Shown here: positions 8,102-16,717 of the stretch, in pieces
Position numbering within the stretch: the first letter of the stretch is position 1
How the letters are laid out: each line of letters opens with the position of its first letter
From: G963717155 sp963717155
GTDB taxonomy: Bacteria > Actinomycetota > Thermoleophilia > Gaiellales > JALYLC01
Assembly (NCBI GenBank): GCA_963717155.1
Contig: OY970326.1
Location: forward strand, 1,922,001-1,986,000
Direction of reading: 5' to 3'
DNA length: 64,000 nt
Notes under the pieces: model-generated
What the model saw: only the letters and a program-made list of their open reading frames with translations
The model's database searches: none
Told to the model about the DNA's origin: nothing
Position numbers and translations under genes: made by a program

Positions 8102-9690
8102 ATCTCCTCCGGCGCAGCGACGCCGAGCAGGTCGAGCGAGCTCGCCAGCACGCCCCGCGCGGCTCGGATCAGCGCGAGCCTGCTCCTGGTACGCGCGGCA
8201 TCGGCGTCATCGAGCACGCGGCAGTCGCGGTAGAACACGTGGAACGCCGCGGCGAGGTCGTAGGAGTACGCCGCGATCCGGTGGGGCGAGCGCAGGTCGG
8301 CGGCCTCGCCGGCGACGCGTGGGAACTCGGCGATCGCGCGCACCAGCGCGGCCTCGGAGGGCTCGGGAGGCAGCGTCGCGTCGGGCGCCGCTCCGGCCGC
8401 GCGCTCGCCCGCGCCGCGCTCGATCGCGGCGATCCGGGCATGGGCGTACTGGACGTAGTAGACCGGGTTCTTGCCGCTCTGCTCGCGCGCCAGGTCGATG
8501 TCGAGCTCGATCGTCTGGTCGTGCGAGCGCGAGGTGAGGTACCAGCGCGCCGCGTCGATGCCGATCAGGTCCATCAGCTCGTCGAGCAGCACGACGTCGC
8601 CGCGACGCTTCGACATGCGCTTGGTCTCGCCGCCCTCGGTGAGGTGCACCATCTGGTAGATCGGCACCTCGACGCGATCGGGATCGAAGCCGAGGGCCGC
8701 GGCGGCGGCTCGCAGACGGCCCACGTACCCGTGGTGATCTGCGCCGAGCACGTACAGCGCCTTGTCGAACCCTCGATCGAGCTTGTCGATGAGATAGGCG
8801 AGATCGGATGCGAAGTACGTCGGGGTTCCGTCGCTGCGGAGGACGACGCGGTCCTTGTCGTCGCCGAAGGGCTCGGTGACGAGCCAGGTCGCCCCGTCGC
8901 GCTCGACGAGGTGGCCTCGGCTGCGGGCGCGCTGGATCGCCGACTCCACGTGACCCGAGTCGTGGAACGCGGCCTCGTTCGTCCAGACGTCCATCGTGAC
9001 GCGGAACCGCGTGAGCGTCTCGCGGATGAGCGCGAACATCGCCTCCGCGCCCGCGCGGGCGAACTCGGGAGCCGGCGCATCCGGGCCGAGGCCCGTCTTC
9101 TCGGCGATCGCGATGAGGTACTCGCCCTGGTAGCCCTCCTCGTGGGGCTGTTCGCCTCGCGCCCGGGCAAGCAGCGACCGGCCGAAGTGCTCCATCTGCG
9201 CGCCCGCATCGTTGAAGTAGTACTCGCGCACGACGTCGTGCCCTGCGAACGCGAGCAGCCGGGCGAGGCTGTCGCCGTACGCGGCGTTGCGGCCGGCCGA
9301 GACCGGCAGCGGGCCCGTGGGGTTGGCCGACACGAACTCGACGTCGATCTTGAGGCTCTCCGGGGCCGTGCCGCCGCCGAAGCCGGGCTCGAGCGCCGAC
9401 TCGATCGCCTTCGCGTACCACGCCGTCGACGCGCGCAGGTTGAGGAACCCGGGGCCGGCAACCTCGGCGCTGGCGACCCACGGGCTCGCCGCGGCGACCT
9501 CGCGCAGGGTCTCTGCGATCTCGCGCGGCGGGCGGCGCAACGGCTTGGCGAGCCGGAGCGCCAGCGAGCTCGCGTAGTCGCCGCGGGTCTCGTCGGCGGG
9601 GCGCTCGAGCGCCACGTCGGCGCCGTCTGCCCCGAGCCGCAGTGCCTCCTCGGCGAGGGGCGCGGCAAGCAGGGCGATGGGATCCGACAT
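8098..9690 (-). CDS. argS: Arginyl-tRNA synthetase with altered HIGH motif
   Basis: Class I aminoacyl-tRNA synthetase of 530 residues that charges tRNA-Arg. It shows the N-terminal additional domain, the SANPTGPL segment preceding the HIGH site, EYYFNDAG, the SDGTPTYFASDLAY and ADHHGYVGRL segments, KRMSKRRGD as a KMSKS-type loop, and a C-terminal anticodon-binding helical bundle (NPVYYVQYAHAR onward). The HIGH position reads LPVSAGR instead of LHVGHxR, so both His residues are missing, although the rest of the fold is conserved. It is the only argS in the window, and the gene is intact. It is transcribed with the disulfide reductase, overlapping it by 4 nt. Confidence 0.95.
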   Translation of the reverse strand: MSDPIALLAAPLAEEALRLGADGADVALERPADETRGDYASSLALRLAKPLRRPPREIAETLREVAAASPWVASAEVAGPGFLNLRASTAWYAKAIESALEPGFGGGTAPESLKIDVEFVSANPTGPLPVSAGRNAAYGDSLARLLAFAGHDVVREYYFNDAGAQMEHFGRSLLARARGEQPHEEGYQGEYLIAIAEKTGLGPDAPAPEFARAGAEAMFALIRETLTRFRVTMDVWTNEAAFHDSGHVESAIQRARSRGHLVERDGATWLVTEPFGDDKDRVVLRSDGTPTYFASDLAYLIDKLDRGFDKALYVLGADHHGYVGRLRAAAAALGFDPDRVEVPIYQMVHLTEGGETKRMSKRRGDVVLLDELMDLIGIDAARWYLTSRSHDQTIELDIDLAREQSGKNPVYYVQYAHARIAAIERGAGERAAGAAPDATLPPEPSEAALVRAIAEFPRVAGEAADLRSPHRIAAYSYDLAAAFHVFYRDCRVLDDADAARTRSRLALIRAARGVLASSLDLLGVAAPEEM

Positions 9691-9717
9691 CGGGCCGGAG
9701 GGTACCGGAGCGCCCGA

Positions 9718-10176
9718 TCAGCGATGGTAGGGCTCGCCTCGCAGGATCGTGAACGCGCGGTACAGGGCCTCGCCCAGGACGACCCGCGCGAGCTGGTGCG
9801 GCAAGGTCGCGCGGCCGAGCGAGAGCACCGTGCGCGCGTCGCCGACGAGCTCGGGCGCGAGCCCCTGCGGGCCGCCGATCACGAACGCCGTGCGCTGGGG
9901 CGCGGTCTCCTCGCGCTCGCGGACGAACGTCGCGAGCTCCTCGGAGCTCAGCTGCCGGCCGCGCATGTCGAGGGCGACGAGCCACGCTCCCTCGATCAGG
10001 GGCGCCACCCGGCGCCGCTCGCGCTCGAGCGCGGCGTCGCGATCGCCTGGCCGGATCGGCTCCTCGCGCAGCTCGCGCACCGTGAGCGTGCAGTAGCGCC
10101 CGAGACGGCGCTCGTACTCGGCGGCCGCGTCGGCGAGCGGCCCGCGGGCACGGCCGACGAATACGAGGTCGATCAC
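9718..10176 (-). CDS. rlmH: 23S rRNA (pseudouridine-1915 N3) methyltransferase RlmH
   Basis: SPOUT-class methyltransferase of 152 residues, the family length. AFVIGGPQGL forms the trefoil-knot SAM site, LSLGRATLPHQLARVVLGEALYRA is the conserved C-terminal segment, and the protein ends GEPYHR, the diagnostic tail that reaches rRNA. The GTG at 10176 gives MIDLVFVGRA, matching family N-termini. It is divergent from the DUF3467-type gene and 27 nt upstream of argS on the same strand, so co-transcription is plausible. Confidence 0.96.
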   Translation of the reverse strand: MIDLVFVGRARGPLADAAAEYERRLGRYCTLTVRELREEPIRPGDRDAALERERRRVAPLIEGAWLVALDMRGRQLSSEELATFVREREETAPQRTAFVIGGPQGLAPELVGDARTVLSLGRATLPHQLARVVLGEALYRAFTILRGEPYHR

Positions 10177-10253
10177 CCCCGCAAGACTAGGAGGGCGTGG
10201 CGGGTGGGAACGGTAGACTCAGCGCCTTCGACCACCGACCCTGGGGAGCCGTC

Positions 10254-10634
10254 GTGGACGACGAGCCGCGCGAGCGCCACCTCAACATCCACTTCTCACC
10301 CGAGATCATGGCCGGCGTCTACGCGAACTTCGCGAACGTCAGCCACTCCGACTACGAGTTCACCGTGACGTTCGCGCGCGTCGATCACGAGGTGGACGAC
10401 GTCGAGGTGCCGGGGGTCGTCGTCACGCGCGTGAACCTCTCGCCGCGCTTCATGCGCGAGCTGATCGACGCCATGGAGGACAACTACTCCAAGTGGTCGA
10501 CGCGTGAGGGCATCCGCGATCTACCCGAGTTCGACGACGTCGACGAGGTCGATGCCGTCGCCGACGATCTGACGACCGGCACCGACGAGGACGACATCGA
10601 CGAGCCCGGCCCGACCGACGCGCCGAGCACCTGA
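10254..10634 (+). CDS. DUF3467-family small protein
   Basis: Protein of 126 residues. Residues 8-90 (HLNIHFSPEIMAGVYANFANVSHSDYEF and VVVTRVNLSP... in two parts) match the pattern of the DUF3467 family, in which a YANF(V/A)NVSHS motif and an RV-LSP motif recur. The C-terminal 35 residues are a strongly acidic Asp/Glu tail. The GTG at 10254 is chosen because GGGGAG lies 8 nt upstream and the frame before it has no conserved residues. The biochemical role is unknown. The stop TGA overlaps the probable start of the phosphoesterase. Confidence 0.82.
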   Translation: MDDEPRERHLNIHFSPEIMAGVYANFANVSHSDYEFTVTFARVDHEVDDVEVPGVVVTRVNLSPRFMRELIDAMEDNYSKWSTREGIRDLPEFDDVDEVDAVADDLTTGTDEDDIDEPGPTDAPST

Positions 10635-11387
10635 CGGCCGACGACGACCCCGACCCGGTTCGCGTCGCCGTCGTCTCGGACGTCCACGGGAACCTCGCCG
10701 CGCTCGAAACGGTGCTCGCCGACGTCGATGCGCAGGGCGTCGACGAGATCTGGTGCCTCGGCGACATGACCGGGTACGGCGCGCGGCCCACCGAGTGCGT
10801 CGCGGCCATGCGCGAGCGGGCCGCGATCTGCCTCGTCGGCAACCACGATCTCGTGGTCGGCGGCAACCTGGGCATCGACTCCTTCACCTCGGACGCGGCG
10901 GAGGCGGCGGTCTACGCGCGCGCACAGCTCCCCGACACCGAGCGAGACTGGCTGCGCAGCCTCGCGCCGCTCGGGCAGCGCGCCGGGGTCGAGCTCTACC
11001 ACGGCTCGATCCGGGACCCCGTCTGGGAGTACGTGCTGAGCGCCGAGATCGCGCTCGCCTGCCTCAACCGTGCAGCGCTCGGATCTGTCGCTGGTCGGGC
11101 ACAGCCACGTCGCGCTCGCGGTACATCTCGACGTCGGTCAGCTGCGCGGCGGTCTCGCCGCGGCAGGCTCGGAGTACGAGCTGAAGGGCCGGAAGTGCCT
11201 GCTGAACCCCGGATCGGTCGGCCAGCCGCGCGACCGCGACCCGCGGGCGGCGTGGCTGTTGCTCGACCTCGCCGCGCAGGTCGCACGCTTTCGCCGGTGC
11301 GACTACGACATCGAGCGAACGCAGAACGAGATCCGCGAGGCCGGCCTGCCGGAACGGCTCGCCACCCGGCTCGCCAGCGGCACCTGA
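10631..11387 (+). CDS. Calcineurin-like metallophosphoesterase, frameshifted
   Basis: Metallophosphoesterase of the YfcE/MJ0936 type. SDVHGN, CLGDMTGYG, GNHD, and in a different frame GHSHVA and NPGSVGQPRD, are the five metal-binding blocks. The first 146 codons are in one frame; from about 11068 the homology continues in the +1 frame (RSDLSLVGHSH). Deleting one C near 11068 restores a single frame of about 252 codons. No ATG, GTG or TTG precedes SDVHGN in frame; the CTG at 10631, overlapping the upstream TGA as CTGA, is the only plausible start, so the start is doubtful. It is either a decayed gene or a single-base sequence error. Confidence 0.8.
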
Positions 11388-11392
11388 AGCCC

Positions 11393-11995
11393 CTACGCGA
11401 GCGGGGGCGGGGCTGTCTCGGCGACGCTCGCCGCGACGGGGCGGAGCAGCACGCCCTCCTCGACCAGGCGGGCGGCCGCGAACTCTCGCGCCTTGTAGAT
11501 GCGCCACTTGGTCGTCGCGAGCGAGATCTCGAGGGTCTCGGCGATCTCGTTGTAGGACAGGCCCACGACGTCGCGTAGGACGAGCGCCATCTTCAGGTCG
11601 TCCGAGAGGCTCCCGATCGCACGGAACACCGCATCCATGTCCTCGACGCCGACGACCGGCTCGCGGGCGAGCAGCGCCTGCGGCAGCGTGTCGATGTCGA
11701 CGGGCGTCGTCGCGCGACGACCCCGCGCACGCAGCTCGTCGAGCACGCGATGCTTGGCGACCTGGAACAGCCACGTGGTGAAGCGGCAACGCAGGTTGAA
11801 TCCGGGCAATCCCTGGTAGACCCGGAGGAACACTTCCTGACACATGTCCTCTGCCAGCGCGCGGTCGCCCGAGAGCATGCGGAGGACATAGTTGAAGACC
11901 GGGCCCTCGTACGCGTCCATGATCTCCCGGAAAGCCGGATGATCACCCCTTTGGGCGCGCTGTAGGAGCGAGATATCCGGCTGTGGGAGCGACAT
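11393..11995 (-). CDS. ECF-family RNA polymerase sigma factor
   Basis: Sigma-70 family factor of 200 residues with only regions 2 and 4. Region 2 is about residues 20-90 (YVLRMLSGDRALAEDMCQEVFLRVY, then FTTWLFQVAKHRVLDELR), and region 4 about 120-175 (LRDVVGLSYNEIAETLEISLATTKWRIYKAR, an HTH). It directs RNA polymerase to a dedicated stress-type promoter set. The C-terminal 25 residues are a short variable tail. No anti-sigma gene adjoins it: downstream is the convergent phosphoesterase (5 nt), upstream the gpmI stop. The promoter must lie within 11996-12060. Confidence 0.93.
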   Translation of the reverse strand: MSLPQPDISLLQRAQRGDHPAFREIMDAYEGPVFNYVLRMLSGDRALAEDMCQEVFLRVYQGLPGFNLRCRFTTWLFQVAKHRVLDELRARGRRATTPVDIDTLPQALLAREPVVGVEDMDAVFRAIGSLSDDLKMALVLRDVVGLSYNEIAETLEISLATTKWRIYKAREFAAARLVEEGVLLRPVAASVAETAPPPLA

Positions 11996-12060
11996 GCGGG
12001 CCGGACACTACAGCACTGTTCACCACCCCGCTACCTATTTACAGTTTGGTCATGCCAATG

Positions 12061-13563
12061 TCACGGCCCATGAACTCTGCTGAATCCTAAAAGCGTTATA
12101 CCGGTCATTTCCGGGGGTTGTGGGAGGCCGAGCAAGGCGAGCACGGTCGGTGCGACATCTGCGAGTCGGCCGTGCTCGCGCAGCGTCACATCGGGACGTG
12201 TCACGAGGAGTGGTACGAGATTGGTCGTGTGGGCGGTGTGGGGCGAGCCGTCAGACTCGAGCATCTGTTCGGCGTTGCCATGGTCGGCGGTCACGATCGC
12301 CGTTCCGCCCACGTCGCGGACTGCCGCGAGGATTGTCGCAAGCGCCGCATCGGCGACCTCGCACGCGCGCACGACAGCCGGGATCACGCCCGTGTGCCCG
12401 ACCATGTCCGGATTCGCGATATTGACGACGCCGAACGCAAAGCGTCCGCTGCGGAAGGCGGTTGCGAAGTCGTCGGCGACGGCGGCGGCGCTCATCTCCG
12501 GCGCGAAGTCGTAGGTCGGCACGTCGCGCCTGGACGGGGCGAGCGTGCGCTCCTCCCCAGGCCACGGAACCTCACCCCGGCCGTTGAAGAAATACGTCAC
12601 GTGCGGGTACTTCTCGGTCTCGGCCACGTGCAGCTGCGCGAGACCGGCCTGCGCGATCACCTCGGCGAGTGTGTGCGAGAGCGGCTCGTCGTCGAACGCG
12701 ACGGGACCGGGAAGGCTGGCGTCGTAGCGGGTCATCGTCGCGAGCAGCCCGACGGTTCCGAGAAGGGCGTGGCAGATCTGCCGCATGCGGTCCGGCCGGA
12801 AGTTGAACGTGAACAGCGGATCGCCCGGCTGGATGCAGAGCTCGGGCGCCTCGAGCACGATCGGCTCGAGGAACTCGTCGGTGAGCTCGCGGGTATAGCT
12901 CGCGCGCACCGCAGGCGCCGCGGCCGTCGCGCGCTCGCCGACGCCGTCGACGAGGGCCGCGCGAGCGCGCTCGGTGCGCTCGACGCGCCCATCCCGATCC
13001 ATCGCGTAGAAACGGCCCATCACAGTGGCAATGCGGGCAGGCGTCGTGCGCCACTCCTCGGTGAGCTGCTCGAGCAGGTCGGCGGCCTGGTGCGGCGAGA
13101 CATCGCGCCCGTCCGTGAACGCATGCACCGCGACCCGCGGCACGCCGCGCACCGTGGCTGCTCGGACGAGCGCGCGCAGGTGATCGACGTGCGAGTGCAC
13201 GCCGCCGTCCGAGACGAGACCGGCCAGGTGGAGCACACCGCGGCCGGCACACGCGGCGTCGCAGGCGGCCACGAAGGCAGGGTTCGAGGCGAGGCTGCCA
13301 TCGGCCACCGCCATCCCGATCCGCACGAGCGTCTGCGGGACGATGCGACCGGCTCCGAGGTTCAGGTGCCCGACCTCGGAGTTGCCCATCTGGCCCTCGG
13401 GCAGGCCGACGTCAGGCCCGGACGCCGCAAGCGCCGTGTGCGGCATTGTCTCCCAGAGCTGGTGGAACACCGGCAGGTGCGCGAGCGACACGGCGTTCCC
13501 CGGGCCGGGCGGCGCGAGGCCGAACCCGTCCAGGATCACCAGCGCGACGGGCGCCGGGGTCAT
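12061..13563 (-). CDS. gpmI: 2,3-bisphosphoglycerate-independent phosphoglycerate mutase
   Basis: Interconverts 3- and 2-phosphoglycerate in glycolysis using two Mn ions. It has 500 residues; the N-terminal metal site is LVILDGFGL, the phosphoserine segment is LPEGQMGNSEVGHLN, and substrate and metal residues recur in HSHVDHL, HAFTDGRDVSP, FNFRPDRMRQI, NPDMVGHTG and TADHGNAEQM. The ATG at 13563 overlaps the tpiA stop in ATGA, indicating translational coupling. It is the last gene of the gap-pgk-tpiA-gpmI run. A longer upstream frame is open but runs into tpiA and lacks homology. Confidence 0.96.
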   Translation of the reverse strand: MTPAPVALVILDGFGLAPPGPGNAVSLAHLPVFHQLWETMPHTALAASGPDVGLPEGQMGNSEVGHLNLGAGRIVPQTLVRIGMAVADGSLASNPAFVAACDAACAGRGVLHLAGLVSDGGVHSHVDHLRALVRAATVRGVPRVAVHAFTDGRDVSPHQAADLLEQLTEEWRTTPARIATVMGRFYAMDRDGRVERTERARAALVDGVGERATAAAPAVRASYTRELTDEFLEPIVLEAPELCIQPGDPLFTFNFRPDRMRQICHALLGTVGLLATMTRYDASLPGPVAFDDEPLSHTLAEVIAQAGLAQLHVAETEKYPHVTYFFNGRGEVPWPGEERTLAPSRRDVPTYDFAPEMSAAAVADDFATAFRSGRFAFGVVNIANPDMVGHTGVIPAVVRACEVADAALATILAAVRDVGGTAIVTADHGNAEQMLESDGSPHTAHTTNLVPLLVTRPDVTLREHGRLADVAPTVLALLGLPQPPEMTGITLLGFSRVHGP

Positions 13564-14342
13564 CGACCCGGAAGCGCAGCGTGCGCGATCGCGAGCAGGC
13601 TCGCAGCCGACAGGCTGGCACCGCCGACGAGGGCGCCGTCCACGTCGGGGCCCTCGAGCAGCTCGCGCGCGTTCTCGGGCTTGACCGAGCCCCCGTACAG
13701 GATGCGCACGGTCGCCGCCACGTCGGGCCCGAAGCGCTCCGCGAGCCAGGCACGCACGTCGCCGTGCGCCTCCTGCGCCTGCTCGGGCGACGCGGTGCGC
13801 CCCGTGCCGATCGCCCATACGGGCTCGTACGCGATGGTGAGCTGCAGGGCACGCGCCGCGTCGAGCTCGCCGAGCGCGCCCGTGAGCTGGGCACGCAGCC
13901 GCTCGACGGTCGCCCCGCCGTCGCGCTCCTGCTCGGTCTCGCCCACGCAGAGCACGGGATCGAGGCCGGCCGCGAGCGCCGCAGGCACCTTGCGCGCGAG
14001 CGCCGCATCGGTCTCGCCGAACAGCGCGCGTCGCTCGGAGTGGCCGAGCAGCACCCCGTTCGCGCCGGCATCGGCGAGCATGGCCGCCGAGATCTCACCC
14101 GTGAACGCACCCTGCTCGGCCTCGTGCATCGTCTGGCCCCAGACACCGACGCCGACCGCGCCGAGCACGTCCGCCACCACGTCGAGCGCAGTGAAGGGCG
14201 GACAGACGGCGATATCGACGGCGTCGAGGTCTCCGATCGCCTCGGCGACCTCGCCTGCGTAGTCGAATGCCTCGCCGCGCGTCTTGTGCATCTTCCAGTT
14301 GCCTGCGATCAGCGGCACTCGCTCGTCCATCTCGTCTCTCAT
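13560..14342 (-). CDS. tpiA: Triose-phosphate isomerase
   Basis: Interconverts glyceraldehyde-3-phosphate and dihydroxyacetone phosphate. A TIM barrel of 260 residues with NWKMH (catalytic Lys), LLGHSERR (electrophilic His), AYEPVWAIGTG (catalytic Glu and start of the flexible loop) and ILYGGSV (phosphate site). The ATG at 14342 overlaps the pgk stop as ATGA; a second in-frame ATG at 14327 is closer to the conserved start and is possible. The gene is coupled by 4-nt overlaps to pgk upstream and gpmI downstream. Confidence 0.97.
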   Translation of the reverse strand: MRDEMDERVPLIAGNWKMHKTRGEAFDYAGEVAEAIGDLDAVDIAVCPPFTALDVVADVLGAVGVGVWGQTMHEAEQGAFTGEISAAMLADAGANGVLLGHSERRALFGETDAALARKVPAALAAGLDPVLCVGETEQERDGGATVERLRAQLTGALGELDAARALQLTIAYEPVWAIGTGRTASPEQAQEAHGDVRAWLAERFGPDVAATVRILYGGSVKPENARELLEGPDVDGALVGGASLSAASLLAIAHAALPGR

Positions 14343-15527
14343 TCCGTTGGCAGGGCGGCGACGCCCGGGAGCGTGCGGCCCTCGAGCAGCTCGAGGCTCG
14401 CGCCGCCGCCGGTCGAGACGTGCGTGACGCGCTCGGCGAGACCGGCGTGTGTCAGCGCTGCGACGGAGTCGCCCCCTCCGACGACCGTGGTCCCCGCGCA
14501 CGCAGCGATCGCCTCGGCGATCGCGGTCGTGCCCGCGGCGTACGGTGCGAGCTCGAACGCGCCCATCGGGCCGTTCCAGAAGACCGTTGCCGCGTCACGC
14601 ACGCGTGCGGCGTAGTCCTGTGCCGCCTGCGGGCCGATGTCGAGCCCCATCCAGCCATCGTCGATCGCGTCGCTCGGGAAGACCTGCTGGGGTGGATCGG
14701 CCGAGAGCGACTGGCCGCACACGCTGTCGGGTGGGAGCAGCAGCTCGCAGCCTGCCTCGCGGCAGGCCTCGACCGCACGCGTCGCGAGCGGCTTGCCCCT
14801 CGGCCTCCTCGTGCAGCGAGCTCCCGACGCGCCCGCCGGCAGCGACCATGAAGGTGTACGCCATCGCGCCGCCCACGACGATCGCGTCCGCGGGCCCGGC
14901 GAGCCGCTCGATCACGCCGATCTTGTCGCTGACCTTGACGCCTCCCGACACGACCACGAACGGGTGCGCCGGCGCATCGAGCAGATCGCCGAGCACCTCG
15001 AGCTCGCGGCGCAGCAGGTAGCCGGCCGCCGCGGGCAGGAGCTCGGCGACGCCGACGACCGAGGCGTGCGCGCGGTGGACGGCGCCGAACGCGTCGTCGA
15101 CATAGATGTCCGCGAGCGCCGCAAGCGCCGCGGCGAACGTCGGGTCGTTCGCCTGCTCGCCAGGATGGAAGCGCAGGTTCTCGAGCAGCAGCACGTCGCC
15201 ATCCGCCAGCGCGTGTACGGCCTGCTCGGCGACCGGGCCGACGCAGTCGGAGGCGAACTCGACGGGGGCACCCAGCAGCTCGGCGAGGCGGGCGCCCACC
15301 GGCCTCAGGCTCAGCTCGCGATGGAACTCGCCCTTCGGCCGGCCGAGGTGCGAGCACACGATGACGCGCGCGCCGCGCGCACGCAGCGCCTCGAGCGTCG
15401 GCAGGGCCCCGCGAATGCGGGTGTCGTCGCCGATCCGCCCGTCGGAGAGTGGAACGTTGAGGTCGGCGCGCACCAGCACGCGCCGGCTCTCCACCGGAAG
15501 CGTGTCGAACGAGCGCGGTAGCTTCAC
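14339..15527 (-). CDS. pgk: Phosphoglycerate kinase, single-base frameshift
   Basis: ATP-forming glycolytic kinase. The first ~240 codons carry the substrate-binding N-terminal domain: LVRADLNVPL, SHLGRPKGE, LLLENLRFHPGE and SGGVKVSDKI. At about 14797-14800 the frame breaks: a run of four C on the plus strand where three would give continuous homology. Reading resumes with KPLATRAVEAC and the C-terminal domain, including WNGPMGAFE and VVGGGDSVAAL. Correcting one base gives 395 residues, the normal length. The GTG start at 15527 overlaps the gap stop as GTGA. As pgk is normally essential and no other copy is in view, a homopolymer sequencing error is more likely than true loss. Confidence 0.93.
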
Positions 15528-16516
15528 AGCCGACCGACGAGATCGACCAGGCGGTTCGAGAACCCCCACTCGTTGTCGTACCACGACACGACCTTTGCCG
15601 TGCGACCGTTCGCCATCGTCAGCTGCCCGTCGACGATCGACGAGAACGGCACGCCGACGATGTCATGCGAGACGATCGGGTCGTCCGTGTACGAGAGGAT
15701 GCCGGCGAAGCGGCCCGTGTCGGCCCTCTCGCGCAGCGCGGCATTGATCTCGTCGATACTCGCGGCGCGGGTGAGCTGGCAGGTCAGGTCGACGATCGAC
15801 CCGTCGGGCACCGGCACGCGCATCGCAAAGCCATCGAGCTTGCCCTTCATCTCCGGGATCACGAGCCCGATCGCGCGCGCAGCGCCGGTCGAGGTCGGGA
15901 TGATCGACACCGCAGCCGACCGCGCGCGGCGCAGGTCGGAGTGCGGGGCATCGAGGATCTTCTGGTCGTTCGTATACGCGTGGATCGTCGTCATGAAGCC
16001 CGACTCGATGCCGAACTCGTCGAGCAGCACGCGGACCACGGGCGCGAGACAGTTCGTGGTGCACGAGGCCATCGAGATGAGGTGGTGGCTTGCCGGGTCG
16101 TACATCTCGTCGTTGACGCCGAGCACGATCGTGACGTCCGGATCCTTCGCGGGGGCCGAGATGACCACCTTTCGCGCGCCGGCGTCGATGTGCGCGGCGG
16201 CGCGCCGATCGGCGAAGAAGCCGGTCGACTCGAGCACGATGTCGGCGCCGAGATCGCCCCACGGAAGCGCCGCCGGATCGCGCTCGGCGAGCACGCGCAG
16301 CGGCTTGCCGTCGACGACCAGCTGGCCATCCTGTACCTCGACGGTGCCCGGATAGCGCCCGAGCACCGAGTCGTATCGCAGCAGGTGACCGAGCGTCGCG
16401 GCGTCGGTGATGTCGTTGACGCCGACGACGTCGATGTCGGCGTCGCGCGCGCGGAGTGCGCGGAAGAAGTTACGGCCGATACGGCCGAAGCCGTTGATGC
16501 CGACGCGGACGGGCAT
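15524..16516 (-). CDS. gap: Glyceraldehyde-3-phosphate dehydrogenase, type I
   Basis: Oxidative phosphorylation step of glycolysis, NAD-dependent. Protein of 330 residues beginning MPVRVGINGFGRIGRNFFRA (Rossmann fold), with the catalytic Cys in SMASCTTNCLAP, the partner His in TIHAYTNDQ, and WYDNEWGFSNR at the C-terminus. The ATG at 16516 is preferred to the upstream open frame because GGGAGG lies about 8 nt before it. It is the first gene of the glycolytic run; its promoter should lie in the 200-bp gap to whiA. Confidence 0.97.
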   Translation of the reverse strand: MPVRVGINGFGRIGRNFFRALRARDADIDVVGVNDITDAATLGHLLRYDSVLGRYPGTVEVQDGQLVVDGKPLRVLAERDPAALPWGDLGADIVLESTGFFADRRAAAHIDAGARKVVISAPAKDPDVTIVLGVNDEMYDPASHHLISMASCTTNCLAPVVRVLLDEFGIESGFMTTIHAYTNDQKILDAPHSDLRRARSAAVSIIPTSTGAARAIGLVIPEMKGKLDGFAMRVPVPDGSIVDLTCQLTRAASIDEINAALRERADTGRFAGILSYTDDPIVSHDIVGVPFSSIVDGQLTMANGRTAKVVSWYDNEWGFSNRLVDLVGRL

Positions 16517-16584
16517 CTGCAGTCCTCCCACGAGGCTGAAGCGAGACGGGAAGCGGCTCCAGACGAGCCGCAGACCGATTCTAT

Positions 16585-16645
16585 GGGGGCGGGCGCGACA
16601 CGGCGCCGGACGGGGTCTGGATCCGATGCGGCCACGCCCGCCCCC
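16585..16645. repeat. Inverted repeat between whiA and gap
   Basis: GGGGGCGGGCG and CGCCCGCCCCC form perfect 11-bp arms separated by 39 bp, downstream of the whiA stop and upstream of gap (both minus). It could be a whiA terminator stem or a structure in the gap leader. No poly-T tract follows either arm. Confidence 0.45.
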
Positions 16646-16717
16646 GCGCGGCGATTCTACGCAGCAGGAGCGCCTCCGCGCATCCATTCGGATTCACGCT
16701 GCTTCGGCGGTTTCGGT

